Assembly (NCBI GenBank): GCA_039621445.1 | Contig: CP154955.1 | Location: 2,448,619 to 2,512,618, forward strand | Source of the DNA: Euglena gracilis | Lineage: Eukaryota > Euglenida > Euglenophyceae > Euglenales | DNA length: 64,000 nt | Direction of reading: 5' to 3' | Shown: positions 35,072 to 46,238 of the stretch, piece after piece | How the letters are laid out: the number at the start of each line of letters is the position of its first letter | Position numbering within the stretch: position 1 is the first letter of the stretch | Program-made: the position numbers and the translations under genes | Notes under the pieces: model-generated | Told to the model about the DNA's origin: nothing | Database searches by the model: none | What the model saw: the letters and a program-made list of their open reading frames with translations, nothing else

Positions 35072-35381
35072 GTTGTGATGTGCTTCTTGTTCTTGGCGCC
35101 GCCATTGTTCTGTATCACAAGGAACAGTGTTCATCTTATCTGGGTTCTGTGTGTAGCCATTTAATGGGTGGTTTGCATATCGGTGTGTAACGTATTGTGT
35201 ATTTTGTGCAAGGATATTGTGCAGATTCATAAAATAAAAAATGTGTACTCATATCACCATCCATCTCGCTGCCTATGTTCCAGGGACTGATGAATGTCTT
35301 AATTCGGAGGGCACCCTGCCTTCTGGCTTTCCCAACTTTCTTCCCGGGTCCTCAAAAGAATTCCTGCTTTGTTCGCCACAG

Positions 35382-35534
35382 CTGGTGCGCCAGAGGCTGC
35401 TGAAAGCAGACATCGAGGCGTTCTTGAAGCCGGTGCTCGCGGAGGGGACGGCCAGCAGCCGGCTGTGCCTGCTGACGGCCAATGTCAGCCAGTGGCGGGC
35501 GGTGCTGGACTCGGACCAGTTGGAGGAGAGCCAG
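35382..35534 (+). CDS. Exon: helical segment N-terminal to the helicase
   Basis: Borders TTCGCCACAG|CTG and GAGCCAG|GTTGTG, phase 0 at both ends, 51 codons. It encodes LVRQRLLKADIEAFLKPVLA, then SRLCLLTANVSQWRAVLDSD. Helical and Leu-rich, as in the N-terminal regions of ZNFX1-type proteins, but not diagnostic alone. It joins in phase to the CSD exon before and the Leu-rich exon after. Confidence 0.7.
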
Positions 35535-38081
35535 GTTGTGAAAGGGTTGCTGGTTTCATTCTTGTGTTGCCCTTGACGTCCTGAAGACAATGCTTCTTCC
35601 GAACCCAAGGAAAAAGGTTGCGGAAACAGAAAACAGCAACAAAAATGAGGGTGCAAATGGAACCATTTCTCTTGCACAACCTTCTAGTCTCTTTTTAACA
35701 GCTTTTTTTCAAATAAGAAATATTGCAGTCTGTCAGGATGATTAATAATAAAATTTAAACCAATAATTCCAACCTTGCTGTCTTTCGATAATTTTGGTAG
35801 GGCACCACAAATCGAAAACCAGGCATATCTCAAACCTCATCCAGTTCAGTTATTTCATTTATGGGTGGACAGGCATCTCTGAGGGAATTTATGTGGACAG
35901 ATGTGGCTATATTTCATACAGTTTGAACCTAAGTTATGGGAAACTGAAACTGAATATTTGGGAAACCGTTTTAATTTCAATTCCAAAGAATATTTTTCCC
36001 GTAATTTTTTCCAGCTGCAGTTTTCCGACACTTTTTGATCCAAGGTCAAGCCAGGGGTTGAAAAGTGGACCACATAAACATAATTTTGCTTTTTTCTGGG
36101 AAAATGCAAAATAGAAATGGCCCAGGAAGGCATTTTGGACAGTTTTTTCCCTTTTTTGTAAGTCATTATGCATTCACATTTTGCAATGCACAATAATCTT
36201 TTTTTTGTAGCAATTATAATTGAGCCTTATATAGGGTTGGATTTTGGGCGGCACAGTCCTGCAGGGTTGGCATTTGGGCAGTCAAATTTGGTTCTCAGCT
36301 TGCAAAGATTTTTGAGAGATGAGAACCCCTATGTCTTGCAATAGGTGGGGAGGGCCACCACTTGCTGCATGAAAAAAGAAATAATAATTTAACACTAACA
36401 AAATAACATTTAAAACAACCCTCATTTTCTGATCGATTGGGGGGGAATCATAATTTTGGCTTTGGGAGGGTGGTGCGTGCGCAGGACCCGCCCTCCAAAC
36501 ACTGATCTGATCCTGATCCTGTCCATTAAATTAAAATTAATTATAATTATTATATTTATAATAAATATATTAATAATGAATCCACAAAATTAAAACCTGG
36601 GGGCATATTGCCCTCTAAAAACATTCGGGTCGTATTGCTTCTTCTTCTGTTGTCGTAATTATGCTGTTCACATCACACGTCCTTGAAATGCTCTTGTTTT
36701 CCGTTCGGATATGATAATAACTATGAAAGTGCCAATATCCCAATACTCAAGTAGAAAGAATCCCACCAACATTCCAAATAAAAGTTATGGGATATGAAGA
36801 TTCAGTTGGAAAATCAGTACGGGAAAGCAAAGTTTTGGAAAGTTTTGGGTTTGAAATTGATTTTCATTTGTATCAAAAATTTTTTTCAGACCACTGCAGC
36901 CGTGACGTGTTTTTTTGGCCAGCAGCCGGAAACCGTGCACCTTTGTGAAAGCGGGCAACAGTTGCCCAAAAATGTGTTCTGTGCAGACGTTATGTGGATT
37001 GCAGCGGTTTGCTTGACCACTCATCTGTAATTTGCCTTTCGTAGGCACTGGACAGTGGCCGTGGCCTTTGATGGCTTCATCTCTTTGTTTTTTCGGGGGG
37101 AAAGAACGCAGAAAAGTTGCCCAAATTCTGCAGATCGCCCAAATTGATGAAAAACGGGACTATGTGGATTCACTGTACTCTCCCGGGCTTTAGGATTGCA
37201 TGTTTGCCTTCCCTCCCAGGACCATGAGCGCTGTCGCAATTTAGGGGGAAGGAGTAAATGCAAATAAAGACAAAAAAAGCGTCAGTCGCATGAAAGAATT
37301 CCTTCGGAATTCCTTCAAAATTTTCATCTTTTCTAAGGAAATGGTTGCATCATGCAACAATATATTTTATGCAACATGGTACAGGTTTTGGACAATCATT
37401 TGTCCTATTCTCCAGCAGCAAAAGTCAAAGCATACACAAAGCTGCAAAAAAATAACTTTAGCAGAAAATGCAAAGTATGCAAAATTGTCACGATTTATGT
37501 ATTTTACGAGTAAACTTTAGGAACATGTTCATTTAAAAAATGAAATTCGTTGGCCAAAAAAAATACCCAAAAATAACAGATGTCAAAACCAAAAATGGGG
37601 TTTAAAATGCAGATATTTTCTAAGTCAGAAAATCTCCTGGCAAAAACTTTTCGATAGTTTTGGAAAGGGGTCAAAATATCCCCCTTCCCCCCCCCCCGGG
37701 TCTGAAACATACAATCACCTAGTCATTGGCCGACCCCCTCCCCCCGGAGGGTGACTCGTTTTTTCAGAGTGACTGACTGTCTTTTGGCCCGGACCCCCTC
37801 CCCCCCCGGTTGGCAAAAAACCCTAAAGTGACCCGGCGCCGAAGGCACCAAAAATTTTTCGGCCTTTTTTTTCACGCTTGTGGTCAATTCCCCTTTGGAC
37901 TTCAGAGTGCCCCCCCCCCCCAAGGGGTATTGGTTTTCCAAAAAAAAAAGTGACTGACTGGTTTTGGGAAGAATGGAAGTGACCTCCCCTCCCCCCCAGG
38001 GTCGGTAAAAAAACGCATAGTCTAAAAAGAATCTCTGTGGCAAAGCTGTCTGCCCCCGTGCGCCGCCCTCGGCTGACCCAG
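35535..38081 (+). other. GT-AG intron, phase 0
   Basis: AT-rich 2.5-kb intron carrying a CATACAAT-family element near its 3' end (37708-38019). No exon seen inside. Confidence 0.6.
37708..38019. mobile_element. CATACAAT-family TIR element, copy 2
   Basis: Starts CATACAATCACCTAGTCATT then GGCCGACCCC and ends GGGTCGGTAAAAAAACGCATA. Flanking 8-mers GTCTGAAA (37700-37707) and GTCTAAAA (38020-38027) match at 7 of 8 positions. It ends 62 bp before the exon at 38082. Confidence 0.8.
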
Positions 38082-38155
38082 GTGAAGGCCATCCTGTTGC
38101 TGCTGGCCACGCTGGCGGAGGCGCAGCTGCGGATGAAGGGCGCCGAGGAACAGCT
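38082..38155 (+). CDS. Exon: Leu-rich helix before the helicase
   Basis: Acceptor CTGACCCAG|GTG, phase 0, continuing from 35534. It encodes VKAILLLLATLAEAQLRMKG, then AEEQL. No GT donor is evident nearby. Confidence 0.65.
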
Positions 38156-38381
38156 CTGCCCAGGGCCCCCCTCTTTTTGCCCCATTCCTCCGAAGTGCCT
38201 GTTCCTCAGGAGGGCGGGAAGGCTGAATCTCAGAGCCTCACATTCCCTGCGTCAGTGGGGCCGGGGGGTTGGATTGCATTGTTTTGAATTGGATGTTTCA
38301 CAAATGCAACAGCTGTCAACCTTAAGGTTCCAAAGACCATGGGAAGCTTCCTGCAGCTACTCCGCTTTTCGGGACACGAGG

Positions 38382-38495
38382 TTCTTGAAGCTGACGCTGC
38401 CGGACGTCGTCAAACGCATGTGCAAGCGGCAACGGTTACTTGGAGAGAACATCGACACCGATTTTATCTTCCGTGTTTTGAAATTGTGCACAAAG
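38382..38495 (+). CDS. Exon: helical segment
   Basis: It encodes FLKLTLPDVVKRMCKRQRLL, then NIDTDFIFRVLKLCTK; donor ACAAAG|GTGCGT, phase 0. The next exon starts in phase 0. The left border may be CACGAG at 38380, with one base of the codon unresolved. Confidence 0.65.
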
Positions 38496-38621
38496 GTGCG
38501 TTCTCTGCTTTGATGCCATTCGATATCATTCGATGAATGTTAAGTTTCTATTTGACAGATGACGTTGCCATGAAATGTGTGGATGAATAGTTTGCCTCAG
38601 GAACAAACAATTCGTCTTTAG

Positions 38622-38738
38622 GTGAATGCATTGCAGCGGGGAATTGCAGATGACGACCCAGCACACCACACGTTGCTAGAGCTGCGCACAAGGGAGCTTG
38701 AAAAAGAACGGCTATCTGGAGAACGTGATGTTTTTGCC
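38622..38738 (+). CDS. Exon: charged helix
   Basis: Acceptor GTCTTTAG|GTG, phase 0. It encodes VNALQRGIADDDPAHHTLLE, then LRTRELEKERLSGERDV. Donors GAAC|GTGATG or GAT|GTTTTT are possible. Codon bias is weaker than in other exons. Confidence 0.6.
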
Positions 38739-38867
38739 AACTCTTTTGGAGGACTGTATGCTCGCCCTTTCAATAGAATCCAATGGCCCTGTTGTTGTCA
38801 GTTGCTTTTCCTCAGTCGTATTCTCAATCTTTATATATTCTTGAGCTTTCTCACCTCTGCGAAATTT

Positions 38868-38965
38868 AAAGTTCAATTATTTTATTAAATTTATAAAATT
38901 TAAATATTTTATTTAATTTATAAAATTTAATTCATTTTATTTAATTTATAAAATTTAATTTATGA
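38868..38965. repeat. AT-rich tandem repeat (TTTATTTAATTTATAAAATT unit)
   Basis: About three imperfect copies of a 28-bp unit rich in the palindrome AATTTATAAAATT. Intronic. Confidence 0.85.
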
Positions 38966-39073
38966 CAGAATTTCAAATTGAAGCTTAATCGTGCCTTTCT
39001 GCCTTCAATTCCACCTTAGGAGTGCAACAACGTTGGTGACCAACATGCCCCCGTGATCCCGGCTGGCCCTCAG

Positions 39074-39263
39074 TCGGGCGGCCCCCTCTGCCGATGTGGT
39101 GGTGCTTGCACAGCAAGTGGACAACCTGTTGGAGGACAACGGCGGGGGTGAGCCCCGAGGTGATCAGCGTGAGCCCCTGATCCCCGACCGGGGGCAGTGG
39201 GCATCGGAGGTGCTGGACTTGGAGCCGCTGTACCCCCACCTCGCGGAGCTCCGGAACCCCCGG
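39074..39263 (+). CDS. Exon: ZNFX1-like pre-helicase region
   Basis: Acceptor GGCCCTCAG|TCG; donor CCCCGG|GTATTC, phase 0. It encodes SADVVVLAQQVDNLLEDNGG, then GQWASEVLDLEPLYPHLAEL. The end resembles the ZNFX1 segment just before its 'FLRPN...YLdvQFRLLReD' stretch, here followed by NPR and the next exon. Moderate similarity, judged by eye. Confidence 0.65.
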
Positions 39264-39436
39264 GTATTCAATGCGGCCACGCCGGCATGTTATGCCGCTG
39301 CCTGTCCCGGGACGTTGATTTGGTGCGGCATTCAGCTGTTCTTGGTCCCTCCCGTATGGCACGACCCGGGTGACAGGGTGAGGGAGGGGGGGGGGAAGGG
39401 GGCGTTTAGGATTGGGGACATTCCTGATCGGAGGCG

Positions 39437-39560
39437 AAGGTTTAGGGTGGGGCAATGTTTGGCGTAGGGTTTGGGTTAGTGTTAGGGATAGGCGTAGGGT
39501 TAGGATTGCCCGGAATGCTAGGAATGTCAGGAGTCTGGGAGGGGGTGTTAGGGCAGGAGA
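39437..39560. repeat. Degenerate TTAGGG-like stretch
   Basis: GTTTAGGGTGGGG, GTAGGGTTTGGGTTAGTGTT, AGGGATAGGCGTAGGGTTAG: scattered TTAGGG-like words over about 120 bp inside an intron. It could be chance G/T composition or a decayed interstitial telomeric tract. Confidence 0.35.
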
Positions 39561-40143
39561 AGGGGGGTTGCGGTCCCAGGTTCCTGGCGTGTCTCTTCTT
39601 GGTTGTTTCAACTTGACGACAATCCCCTCCCCAGATCTTCAAGCTTGATATGACGCCTTGCTCGTGGCAGAGCGACCCTCGATGCGACGGAATTTCCACT
39701 CTGTGGACCAGGCTTCCTCTTTTGAAGCACATGTGGTCATTGGAGTCACACTTCTTTTCTGCTCGGCGGAACCATCTTCCAGGGGTGGGTGGGTGGGTGT
39801 GTGGCGGGGGTATTATTCTTTAAAGTGTAGATTTTAAGTTTGCCTGAAGGTTCATAAGGCGTTTCTAAATTTTTGAGGCGTCTATTTTTCAAGGAAAGTC
39901 CAAGGGCCATGCCGGCATTTTTTCCCCCTGAAGTTGGCTTGTTTTTGCCAAGATTCTGCGACTTCATTTCAGCTCGAATTTCGAAAAATCTCCCCGGATG
40001 ATTTTTTTTTTCAAGGTATTTCAACGTTTTTTTTTTGGCTTTTTGACCAAAACTTTCAAGCCGCTTTTTTTCCCAGGATTTTTAAGGTTCTTTGAGGCGC
40101 CTTAACAAACACCCCCTCGTGGATGGGTGAGGCTGGTGGGGAG

Positions 40144-40272
40144 GCCTGCCGGGTGACGCATACATCGACGCCATGTACCACCTGCTGCGGGCGGACTGCT
40201 TCCAGCAGTTCGCGTGGGCGATGGGCCTCGCCCTGGGGCTGGTGCGGGACCAGGAAGGCGGCCAGGCGCCGG
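40144..40272 (+). CDS. Exon: ZNFX1-type YIDAMYHLLRAD segment
   Basis: It encodes LPGDAYIDAMYHLLRADCFQ, then QFAWAMGLALGLVRDQEG. This is the counterpart of the conserved ZNFX1 'YLd.qFRLLReDfv.pLR.gi' block immediately N-terminal to the helicase core. The donor GCCGG|GTCTGT is phase 1 and matches the following exon. The left border is one of two AGs (40131, 40143). Confidence 0.7.
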
Positions 40273-40514
40273 GTCTGTCATTTGCATGACCTCAGTTGTG
40301 TGCACGACCGGATGAAGATGACCCTGAACACTGGGGGTCAAAAGAAAAGATGCACTGCCCCAAAGCACAACTTGTGAAGCAAACTCTCCCTCAAACCACG
40401 CATTTGAAGAACTGCGTGTTGTTTGCGGCACCCACCTCCTTGCCTCCCAAACCTTTTCCATCCTGGGGCAGTGAAAGTTCTCTGGGGTTGGCGCAGCCCT
40501 CCCCCGCCCACCAG

Positions 40515-40625
40515 CGTCTGCCAGGGAGGCGTGCCCGCTGAGCAAGGAGGACCTGAAGTACTATGCCACCGTGCACACCAACGTCATGATTGTGGGCCTC
40601 ACGCTCGGGATGGAGCGCTATGCCA
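40515..40625 (+). CDS. Exon: ZNFX1-type pre-helicase strand
   Basis: Acceptor GCCCACCAG|CG completes the phase-1 codon from 40272. It encodes CPLSKEDLKYYATVHTNVMI, then VGLTLGMERYA. No GT donor lies before the stop at 40639, so the end is approximate. Confidence 0.65.
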
Positions 40626-40999
40626 CTCAATTGCTTATTTGAATGGTGTTTCACAGCTCAGACAATGTCTGTTTGGGGGCGGTGCTCGCATGGGCATTAC
40701 ACATCCACATAACCAATTTGAACAAATTTACGGAAATTATGGAGCTGGCTGGAAATTGGTGTTGGCAGGTTTGTTGTCCATGGCGTTCTAAACAGGGGGT
40801 GGGTTTGTTATTTTCAGGTTTTTTGACGAACCAAATATTTCTCTATTTTTTGACATTTTTTTTTGCAATTTTTATAATTGCATTTTTTACGGGGCCATTT
40901 GAGGAGGCGGTTGTCCGCCTCCTCCAGTTTTTCGAGAGCCAGACAGTTGGGGCAGTTTGAAGTGCTTTTGGAGCGAGGAATTCTTCTCCTTCAGCCAAG

Positions 41000-41229
41000 G
41001 GCGGAACCGGGCGGTGGAACAATCAGGCGTCCCGCTGCCAACGCAACAGTCGGGCCTCGTCTACCTGGCCCACGTCCCCTCTCAGCCGGGCGGCCGGGAG
41101 TTCGCGTACGGCAACCTGGTGTGCCTCCTGCCTGGCACGGAGCAGCTGGGGGACATGTTCTGGCTGGCGGTGGCAGAGAGTCGGCCCGCCCTGACCGAGA
41201 AAGGCTCAGGGGGGCACGACGCTGCGCAG
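41000..41229 (+). CDS. Exon: ZNFX1-type YGNLVCLLP segment
   Basis: It encodes GLVYLAHVPSQPGGREFAYG, then NLVCLLPGTEQLGDMFWLAV. This corresponds to the ZNFX1 block 'rRl.fGsLvcLS.D.F.tmlfatV'. The donor GCGCAG|GTTGGG is phase 0. The left border lies within 40990-41030 and is not resolved. Confidence 0.7.
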
Positions 41230-41632
41230 GTTGGGTCATTGGATTCGGGCAATGGCATTGGGGGGAATGTAACCGCTCTTTCCCCGGGGCAGTGTCCCAT
41301 TCGAGTCCGAGTTGCAATGATAGAGGTGCCACCAGACCTGTGAGTTTGATGTCTGAATTTGTGTCTCATATGTTTCCAATTCCACTGCCTCCCTCTGTTT
41401 GCATTCCTGTCAAAGGCCTGCCATAGCTGAAATATGGATCGGTCTAATCTGGCTTTCAGTGGACGCTTTCATTGGATTTCAGAAAACTCCAGTTGTAAAA
41501 TACGTGTTGTTAGTTTTCTCAAGAAGTTTTGGGGCTATCTTGCAGAGATTTGCGTCTCTTCCCTCCTCATTCAACACGGTGCTACGCTTTTTTTCCGGTT
41601 GAACCCTGGAAGTGGAAGGCCTCAGCCCACAA

Positions 41633-42050
41633 GTAAACCCTCCCCCCAAATAATACCCCCCCAAATAATACCCCCCCCAAATAATACCCCCCCCCCTCGG
41701 GGTCCGACTTCGGCCGCCGAAATAATACCCCCCCCCCAGTTTTGGGCCGAAGGCCCGGATTTTTGACCTGAAAAATGTAGGTAAAATCACAATCTCTTAC
41801 AACAAATTACGAAAAAAAATTCGATTTTTCTGGATGATCTGGCCTCCAAAAAATGCTAAATTTCATGAGAAAGTACAAAAAAATGACCCCAAAGGGGGGT
41901 TTTGGCGCTATTTTTGCTCCTACGGGACTTCGAAAAAATTTCAAAAATATTGGAAAAATAATACCCCCCCCAAATAATACCCCCCCCCCTCGGGTTGGGA
42001 CTTCGGGCGAAAAAATAATACCCCGGGGGGGTATTATTTGGGGGGTTTAC
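41633..42050. mobile_element. AAATAATACCCCCC-family TIR element
   Basis: Starts GTAAACCC, a C run and AAATAATACCCCCC; ends CCCCGG, a G run, TATTATTTGGGGGG and TTTAC. The AAATAATACCCC unit is repeated at both ends and inside. About 418 bp. It ends just before the open frame leading into the exon at 42.1 kb. Confidence 0.75.
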
Positions 42051-42109
42051 AACAAGAAGGAGCTTTATAATCCCTTTCTGTTTGGCCAATTTGACCCCCC
42101 CCCCCCCGA

Positions 42110-42255
42110 GAGTGTGTCCATCTGCGATGGACTGGTTGGGCTCCGGCTGCTGCACGGGAACCCAACCGTGCTCCGCGCCGTGCTGCGGGCCCACCAGTCG
42201 CGGGGGGGCGTCACCCTCGTTGAGGCCCGGATGTTCTTCATCGGATATCGAACGG
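42110..42255 (+). CDS. Exon: ZNFX1-like segment
   Basis: It encodes SVSICDGLVGLRLLHGNPTV, then LRAVLRAHQSRGGVTLVEAR. It sits where ZNFX1 has 'sflmvEs..Yfeay+.vL.aLq', and the spacing fits. The frame stays open upstream through a C run at 42099-42109; borders are approximate (donor ACGG|GTGGCG at 42255). Confidence 0.55.
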
Positions 42256-42839
42256 GTGGCGAAGGGCCCTGTTGGCCAGTCCTGGGCGCTTGCCCTTTTG
42301 GCAATTTCTGGCTGTGGTCGTTGCAGATTCTGTGTTTCGGAAGCCTTTCAGGAGCGCAATGTAAGCCAGCCTGCGACTCATGTCTCTTTTCTTCCAGCAC
42401 CTCCAACTTCATGGTCAGCCGACAAAAGCATTGCAATGCCAGATCCTGCGGTTGGATGGCAAACACTGAAATAATGCTTTTTCTATGAAATGCGGGGGCG
42501 AAACGTCGGAGTTGGACGTTGCAGGTGGATGCCCACAGAGATAAATGCCCAGTTGCCCAGAGCTACATGCCCACTCCTCGCTTCATTGATATGGAAGGTG
42601 AGATGGAAGGTGCATAATTTTCCTTGAAAGAAAGTTTCACAGGACAACGCTGCTTTAACTTCCCATGCATGAAGCGAAAGAGCAGCACGAGGAAGAAAAC
42701 TTCCGCCGATCACCGGCACAGAATTCCTCAAGTGGTATTTCTGCTGCCGCATCCCCACACCTGCTTTCATTCGGCCAGTAGAAAAAACAATGAAAAAACA
42801 ATGGCGTGAAAACGAAACAAACTATTACCTCACACCTTG

Positions 42840-43046
42840 GCATTCATTCAAACGGACCAACCCTCTGAAGTCCAACATAGCACCATCCCCATTTCGGCCA
42901 ATGCGTTCACAGAGCCACTCTGCTGCGAACCTTCGACATCCGGCCCGCAGCCTGTCCTGGAGGCCCTGGCAGCATTCCACAGCACTTCAGTGCCCCGCCA
43001 TACCCAACCAGGAGCCTGCTGGGACCCGCCGCTCCTTCCCCACAAT
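42840..43046 (+). CDS. Exon: ZNFX1-like segment before the helicase core
   Basis: It encodes GPQPVLEALAAFHSTSVPRH, then TQPGACWDPPLLPHN; donor CACAAT|GTAAAT, phase 0. It parallels ZNFX1 'yrhVLeaLq....vPfqr.iv.....PpYl'. The frame is open from 42837, but the first ~40 codons may not be coding. Confidence 0.55.
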
Positions 43047-43253
43047 GTAAATTTTTTTTGCCTTTTTTGCTTTTTTTTGATATTGGCAAAATGGGTGTTG
43101 AAGGGGTAAATGGCATTGGTGGGTAGTTGTTGGTGGTGGTGGTTGCAATACTCATTCCGATGCACCGACCGGCAGCCACTGTGCCCTCCCTTTCACATCG
43201 GAGTTGCTCCAGGGTGTGGAGCAGGCTTGTGCCTAGTCGGGTGCCGACCCCAC

Positions 43254-43485
43254 GGGGGGGGGTGCTAGGGACAGGCACCCCATAGCTCCTGATCCGACCC
43301 CCCGGGGGGGGGTAGGGTTTTGGGGGTGCCTGCCCCTAGCAGGCACCCCTCCGACTCCGGTGTTGAAGGCACCGGGGGCCCAGAAAAGGCCATTTTCAAC
43401 GAAAATTTTCTGGGCCCCCCCGGACCCCTACCCCCCCTGGGGGGTGTGCCTGCTAGGGGCAGGCACCCTATAGCACCCCCCCCCC
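43254..43485. mobile_element. C/G-run-capped element with GTGCCTGCCCCTAGCAGGC palindrome
   Basis: Starts with a G run and TGCTAGGG, ends with CCCTATAGCA and a C run. GGTGCCTGCCCCTAGCAGGC (43334-43353) and GCCTGCTAGGGGCAGGCACC (43447-43466) are inverted copies. Central GGCCCAGAAAAGGCCATTTT and AAAATTTTCTGGGCCCCCC pair similarly. A related sequence lies at 49790-50010. Confidence 0.65.
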
Positions 43486-43497
43486 ATGATCGGTAAG

Positions 43498-43690
43498 CAC
43501 AAGCATGGTGTGGAGAACGACAAGTCGGACCTGGTCGGACCTCCCAAGTGCCGTCCTCCGACGCCGACGCCGCGGTGGGTGCAGAACGACCCCGGCCGCT
43601 TCGCGGAGGCCGTGGACGAGATCTGCCGGCGGTACCGCCTCGACCCGAGCCAGGCCGCAGCGGTGCGGCTGCTGACCCAGCCGATGGCCA
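43498..43690 (+). CDS. Exon: helicase Q-like motif region
   Basis: It encodes NDPGRFAEAVDEICRRYRLD, then PSQAAAVRLLTQPMA. 'LDpSQaaAvrlLt' is the SF1 helicase motif just before Walker A (lN.SQ..Al..aL). Acceptor GGTAAG|CAC is phase 0 and matches 43046. No clear GT donor; the Walker A exon continues the alignment. Confidence 0.7.
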
Positions 43691-44656
43691 AGGGCTGTGT
43701 TGGAGGGACGGCCTGGTGGCAAACGTGAGGCGTAGCTCGCTCCGTCGAAAGCCAGTCCAAATGGCGAAGGAGCGGATCAACACGGAAACACGACGGGAAA
43801 CTGCGACATCCGGCCTATCATGGAAATGATACGGCTGGACGTGAAGAATGGGCAGCAAAGGGTGCCAGGTGAGCTGGAGCAGTGCGGGTTGCTGTCCAGT
43901 CACCAAACCCTGATTTCCCCGACAAAGCTCGACCTCCCAAGTGGGATATTTTCGTGTAAAAATGTTTTTGCGTGTATAACCAACCTCCTGGGGTTTAGGC
44001 AGGGAGGGATAATTGATGTGCACAGTTTTCCTTCGATTTTCTGCAGCTTTCGATTTCGGCAATTGCACGTAATTTTTTTCAATTTTCCACATTTCACTGG
44101 ATGGTGACGAATTTTTCGCTTTCGGAGTTGGGTCAAAAATTGGTCAAAAATGGCGAAAATGGGTCAGAAAGGGCTGGCCAGGGCAAATTTGGGGTCGAAA
44201 AATCGATCTGATGAACAATTGGCAGTTTTTTTTGGACATTTCTGCAATTTTGATTTTTTGTCACCCGGTTCAACCCCAGGTCGGGCCCAGCCCCTGCCCG
44301 TGACCCCCATGGGGGGGGTCAGCCAGCAGCCTTTTTCCAGCCAGCCCAAATTTTCCAGCCTCTGAGCTGGACCCCCCGGGGTGGTCGTTAAAAAAGTGTC
44401 GTGGTCTTAACTCGACGTGGAAGGTGCAATGGGTTCAGGCCATTCCGCTACGAAACATGTGCATTCCCAATGTCAATCCTTCCCCAAGGTCATTCAATTC
44501 CCAATGTCATCCCCAATATCAATTCAATGCCATTTTGTAAAATCTCCCCCAAAAATTTCGCATTTTTTTTGCTTCAATTTCTTTGAAGGCCTCGAAACAC
44601 CCCCCCCCCCCCATGTTTATGAGCTTCCACGTTGGATGCCTAAAGTCGCCGATCAG

Positions 44657-44735
44657 CCCTTGCCAATGTTCCTGGTCCAGGGCCCCCCGGGGACGGGGAA
44701 GTCCTACGTCGCTGCGCGCATGGTGGAGGCCAGGC
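44657..44735 (+). CDS. Exon: SF1 helicase Walker A
   Basis: Acceptor GCCGATCAG|CCC, phase 0. It encodes PLPMFLVQGPPGTGKSYVAA then RMVEA. GPPGTGKS is Walker A (motif I) of UPF1/ZNFX1-type SF1 helicases, preceded by the typical FLVQ (LIQ) strand. It binds the nucleotide phosphates. The donor may be ATG|GTGGAG or lie after GAGGCC. Confidence 0.85.
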
Positions 44736-44796
44736 TTCTTTTTTTTTGGGATGGCCGCCCCCTTTGGGGATGCCGTGGGATGGGCAGGGCTGTCAA

Positions 44797-45028
44797 CCCC
44801 CCCCCCCCCAAATAACCGGGCGGAGTGCCAGGTTATTGGAGCCAACTGCTGGCCCTGCCCCCCTGCCAGGTTATTTGGGCCCTTTTTTTCAGCGTCGTAA
44901 AGGACTTTTGCCTGAAAAGGGGGCGCCAAGTTACTGGCACCATCTTTTTTCCCCCTCCCCCCGTTAGTTATTCGTTAAGTAATTCGGCCGCTGCCAGGAG
45001 CCAGGGTCCCGCCAGGTTATTTGGGGGG
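44797..45028. mobile_element. AAATAACC...CCAGGTTATT family element, second copy
   Basis: Starts with a C run and AAATAACCGGGCGGAGTGCC, ends TCCCGCCAGGTTATTTGGGGGG. Similar along its full length to 15269-15476, including TATTGGAGCCAACT and ACTGG(A/C)ACCATCTTTTTT. It follows the Walker A exon directly. Confidence 0.8.
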
Positions 45029-45319
45029 TTATGGCAAACCCATGTGTAGTGGGTGGAGGGGGGGGAGGTCCTCCCCCCCCCCCCGCACCAGGCTCTCCCG
45101 AACAGCCCTAGGCACGGGGAAGGCGCGTTTGGCCCCAAGGAAGGGGTCAGGCGAAAGGCTTTGGGGTGGGGGGTGCCACATGGGCCGGCCATTTTCGCGG
45201 GGAGAGAAAGCCGCTTGGGTCCACCTGGGTCCGGCCGGGACCCATTCGACGCTTCACCGGAAGGAGGTGTGCTGTGGGCCTTCGGGTGCTGGGGAGGGGG
45301 GTGGGGGAAGGAAGCCCTG

Positions 45320-45470
45320 CCGGGGGTGCTCTACAGCCTGCGGCTCGGCGGAGGGGCTGCCGGGAGCGACCCCGACCTGCAGGAGCTGCTGACGGTGGAG
45401 CGGGAGTTGGCGGTGGTGCGGAAGCAGGAGGAGAGGTGCTCCGCCTCACTGCGCGGAGCTGTTCCGAATA
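45320..45470 (+). CDS. Exon: helicase insertion, charged helix
   Basis: It encodes PGVLYSLRLGGGAAGSDPDL, then QELLTVERELAVVRKQEERC. A GC-rich coding island with amphipathic helix character, consistent with the long helical insertion of ZNFX1-type helicases. Possible acceptor CTCTACAG at 45332; borders uncertain. Confidence 0.55.
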
Positions 45471-45526
45471 TGAGTCATGAATATCGGAGTCTTTCTCATC
45501 TGGAGTCAGAGCGTTGCTCAAGAAAA

Positions 45527-45938
45527 TTTCCCCCACCCCCAGGGGGGTCCAGCCAGCCAGCAGCCTTTTTCCAACCCCGAACCCCCTCCCCTCCATCAAC
45601 GAGTTTTTAATTTCCAGCCGCCCTATGGATGGTAAATTTTTTTTTCGCTTTCAGTGGGAACAAAAAATGGGCCAAAGATGAGTCAGAAATGGGCGAAAAT
45701 GGGTAGGAAGAAAGCTGGCTAGGGCAAATTTGGCGTCAAAAGTTTTATTTTTTGCTTAATTGGCAGTTTTTTTTAAGGAAATTTTTGCGTTTTCGATTTT
45801 TTTTGCCCCAGATCGACCCCGGGTTGGGCCCAGCTCCCGCCCGGGGCCCCTATGGGGGGGAAGGGGGCTCAACCAGCAGCCTGTTTCCTGCCAGCCAGCC
45901 CAAAAATTTCAGCCTCTGCGGTGGACCCCCCGGGGGCC
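45527..45938. mobile_element. CCAGCCAGC-family repeat element
   Basis: Starts CCCCCAGGGGGGTCCAGCCAGC and ends GCGGTGGACCCCCCGGGGG. Diverged copies share GCTGGCYAGGGCAAATTTGG, AATTGGCAGTTTTTTTT, GGTCGGGCCCAGC, CAGCAGCCTTTTTCCAGCC and CAGCCCAAATTTTCCAGCC. They lie at about 43913-44395 and 47680-48075, with pieces near 18795, 19225, 24860, 25490, 28790 and 31350. Confidence 0.6.
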
Positions 45939-46238
45939 CTCAAGCAGCGCCCCGTCCAGAGTCCATTTATTCTACATTTTTGGTACAGTGCTGGGATGGT
46001 GTGGATCAAAAACTTTGATCCGAAGCAGCATACCCCGCCCCAATCTACCTCCCACGCTACTTTTAAAACCACCGGATCGACCGGCAGGAAGGATTGATGC
46101 CATTTTGATGGATTCTGTGGAGAACCATCCACAAGGGTTTGGCTGTTCTAGGTTCTGTTGCTTTTGGGGTTCTTATTTGCCAATAATTCCATGATTCGCA
46201 ATGCTCTCCCAGACACACATTGGGAAGTTGAAATATGT

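Noticed and set aside
39437-39560. True interstitial telomere
   Set aside because: TTAGGG words are few and irregular; G/T-rich intron composition explains them. Kept only as a low-confidence repeat.
43486-43500. ATG at 43486 as the start of a separate helicase gene
   Set aside because: It abuts the C run of an element, and ZNFX1-like sequence continues upstream in order (39-43 kb).
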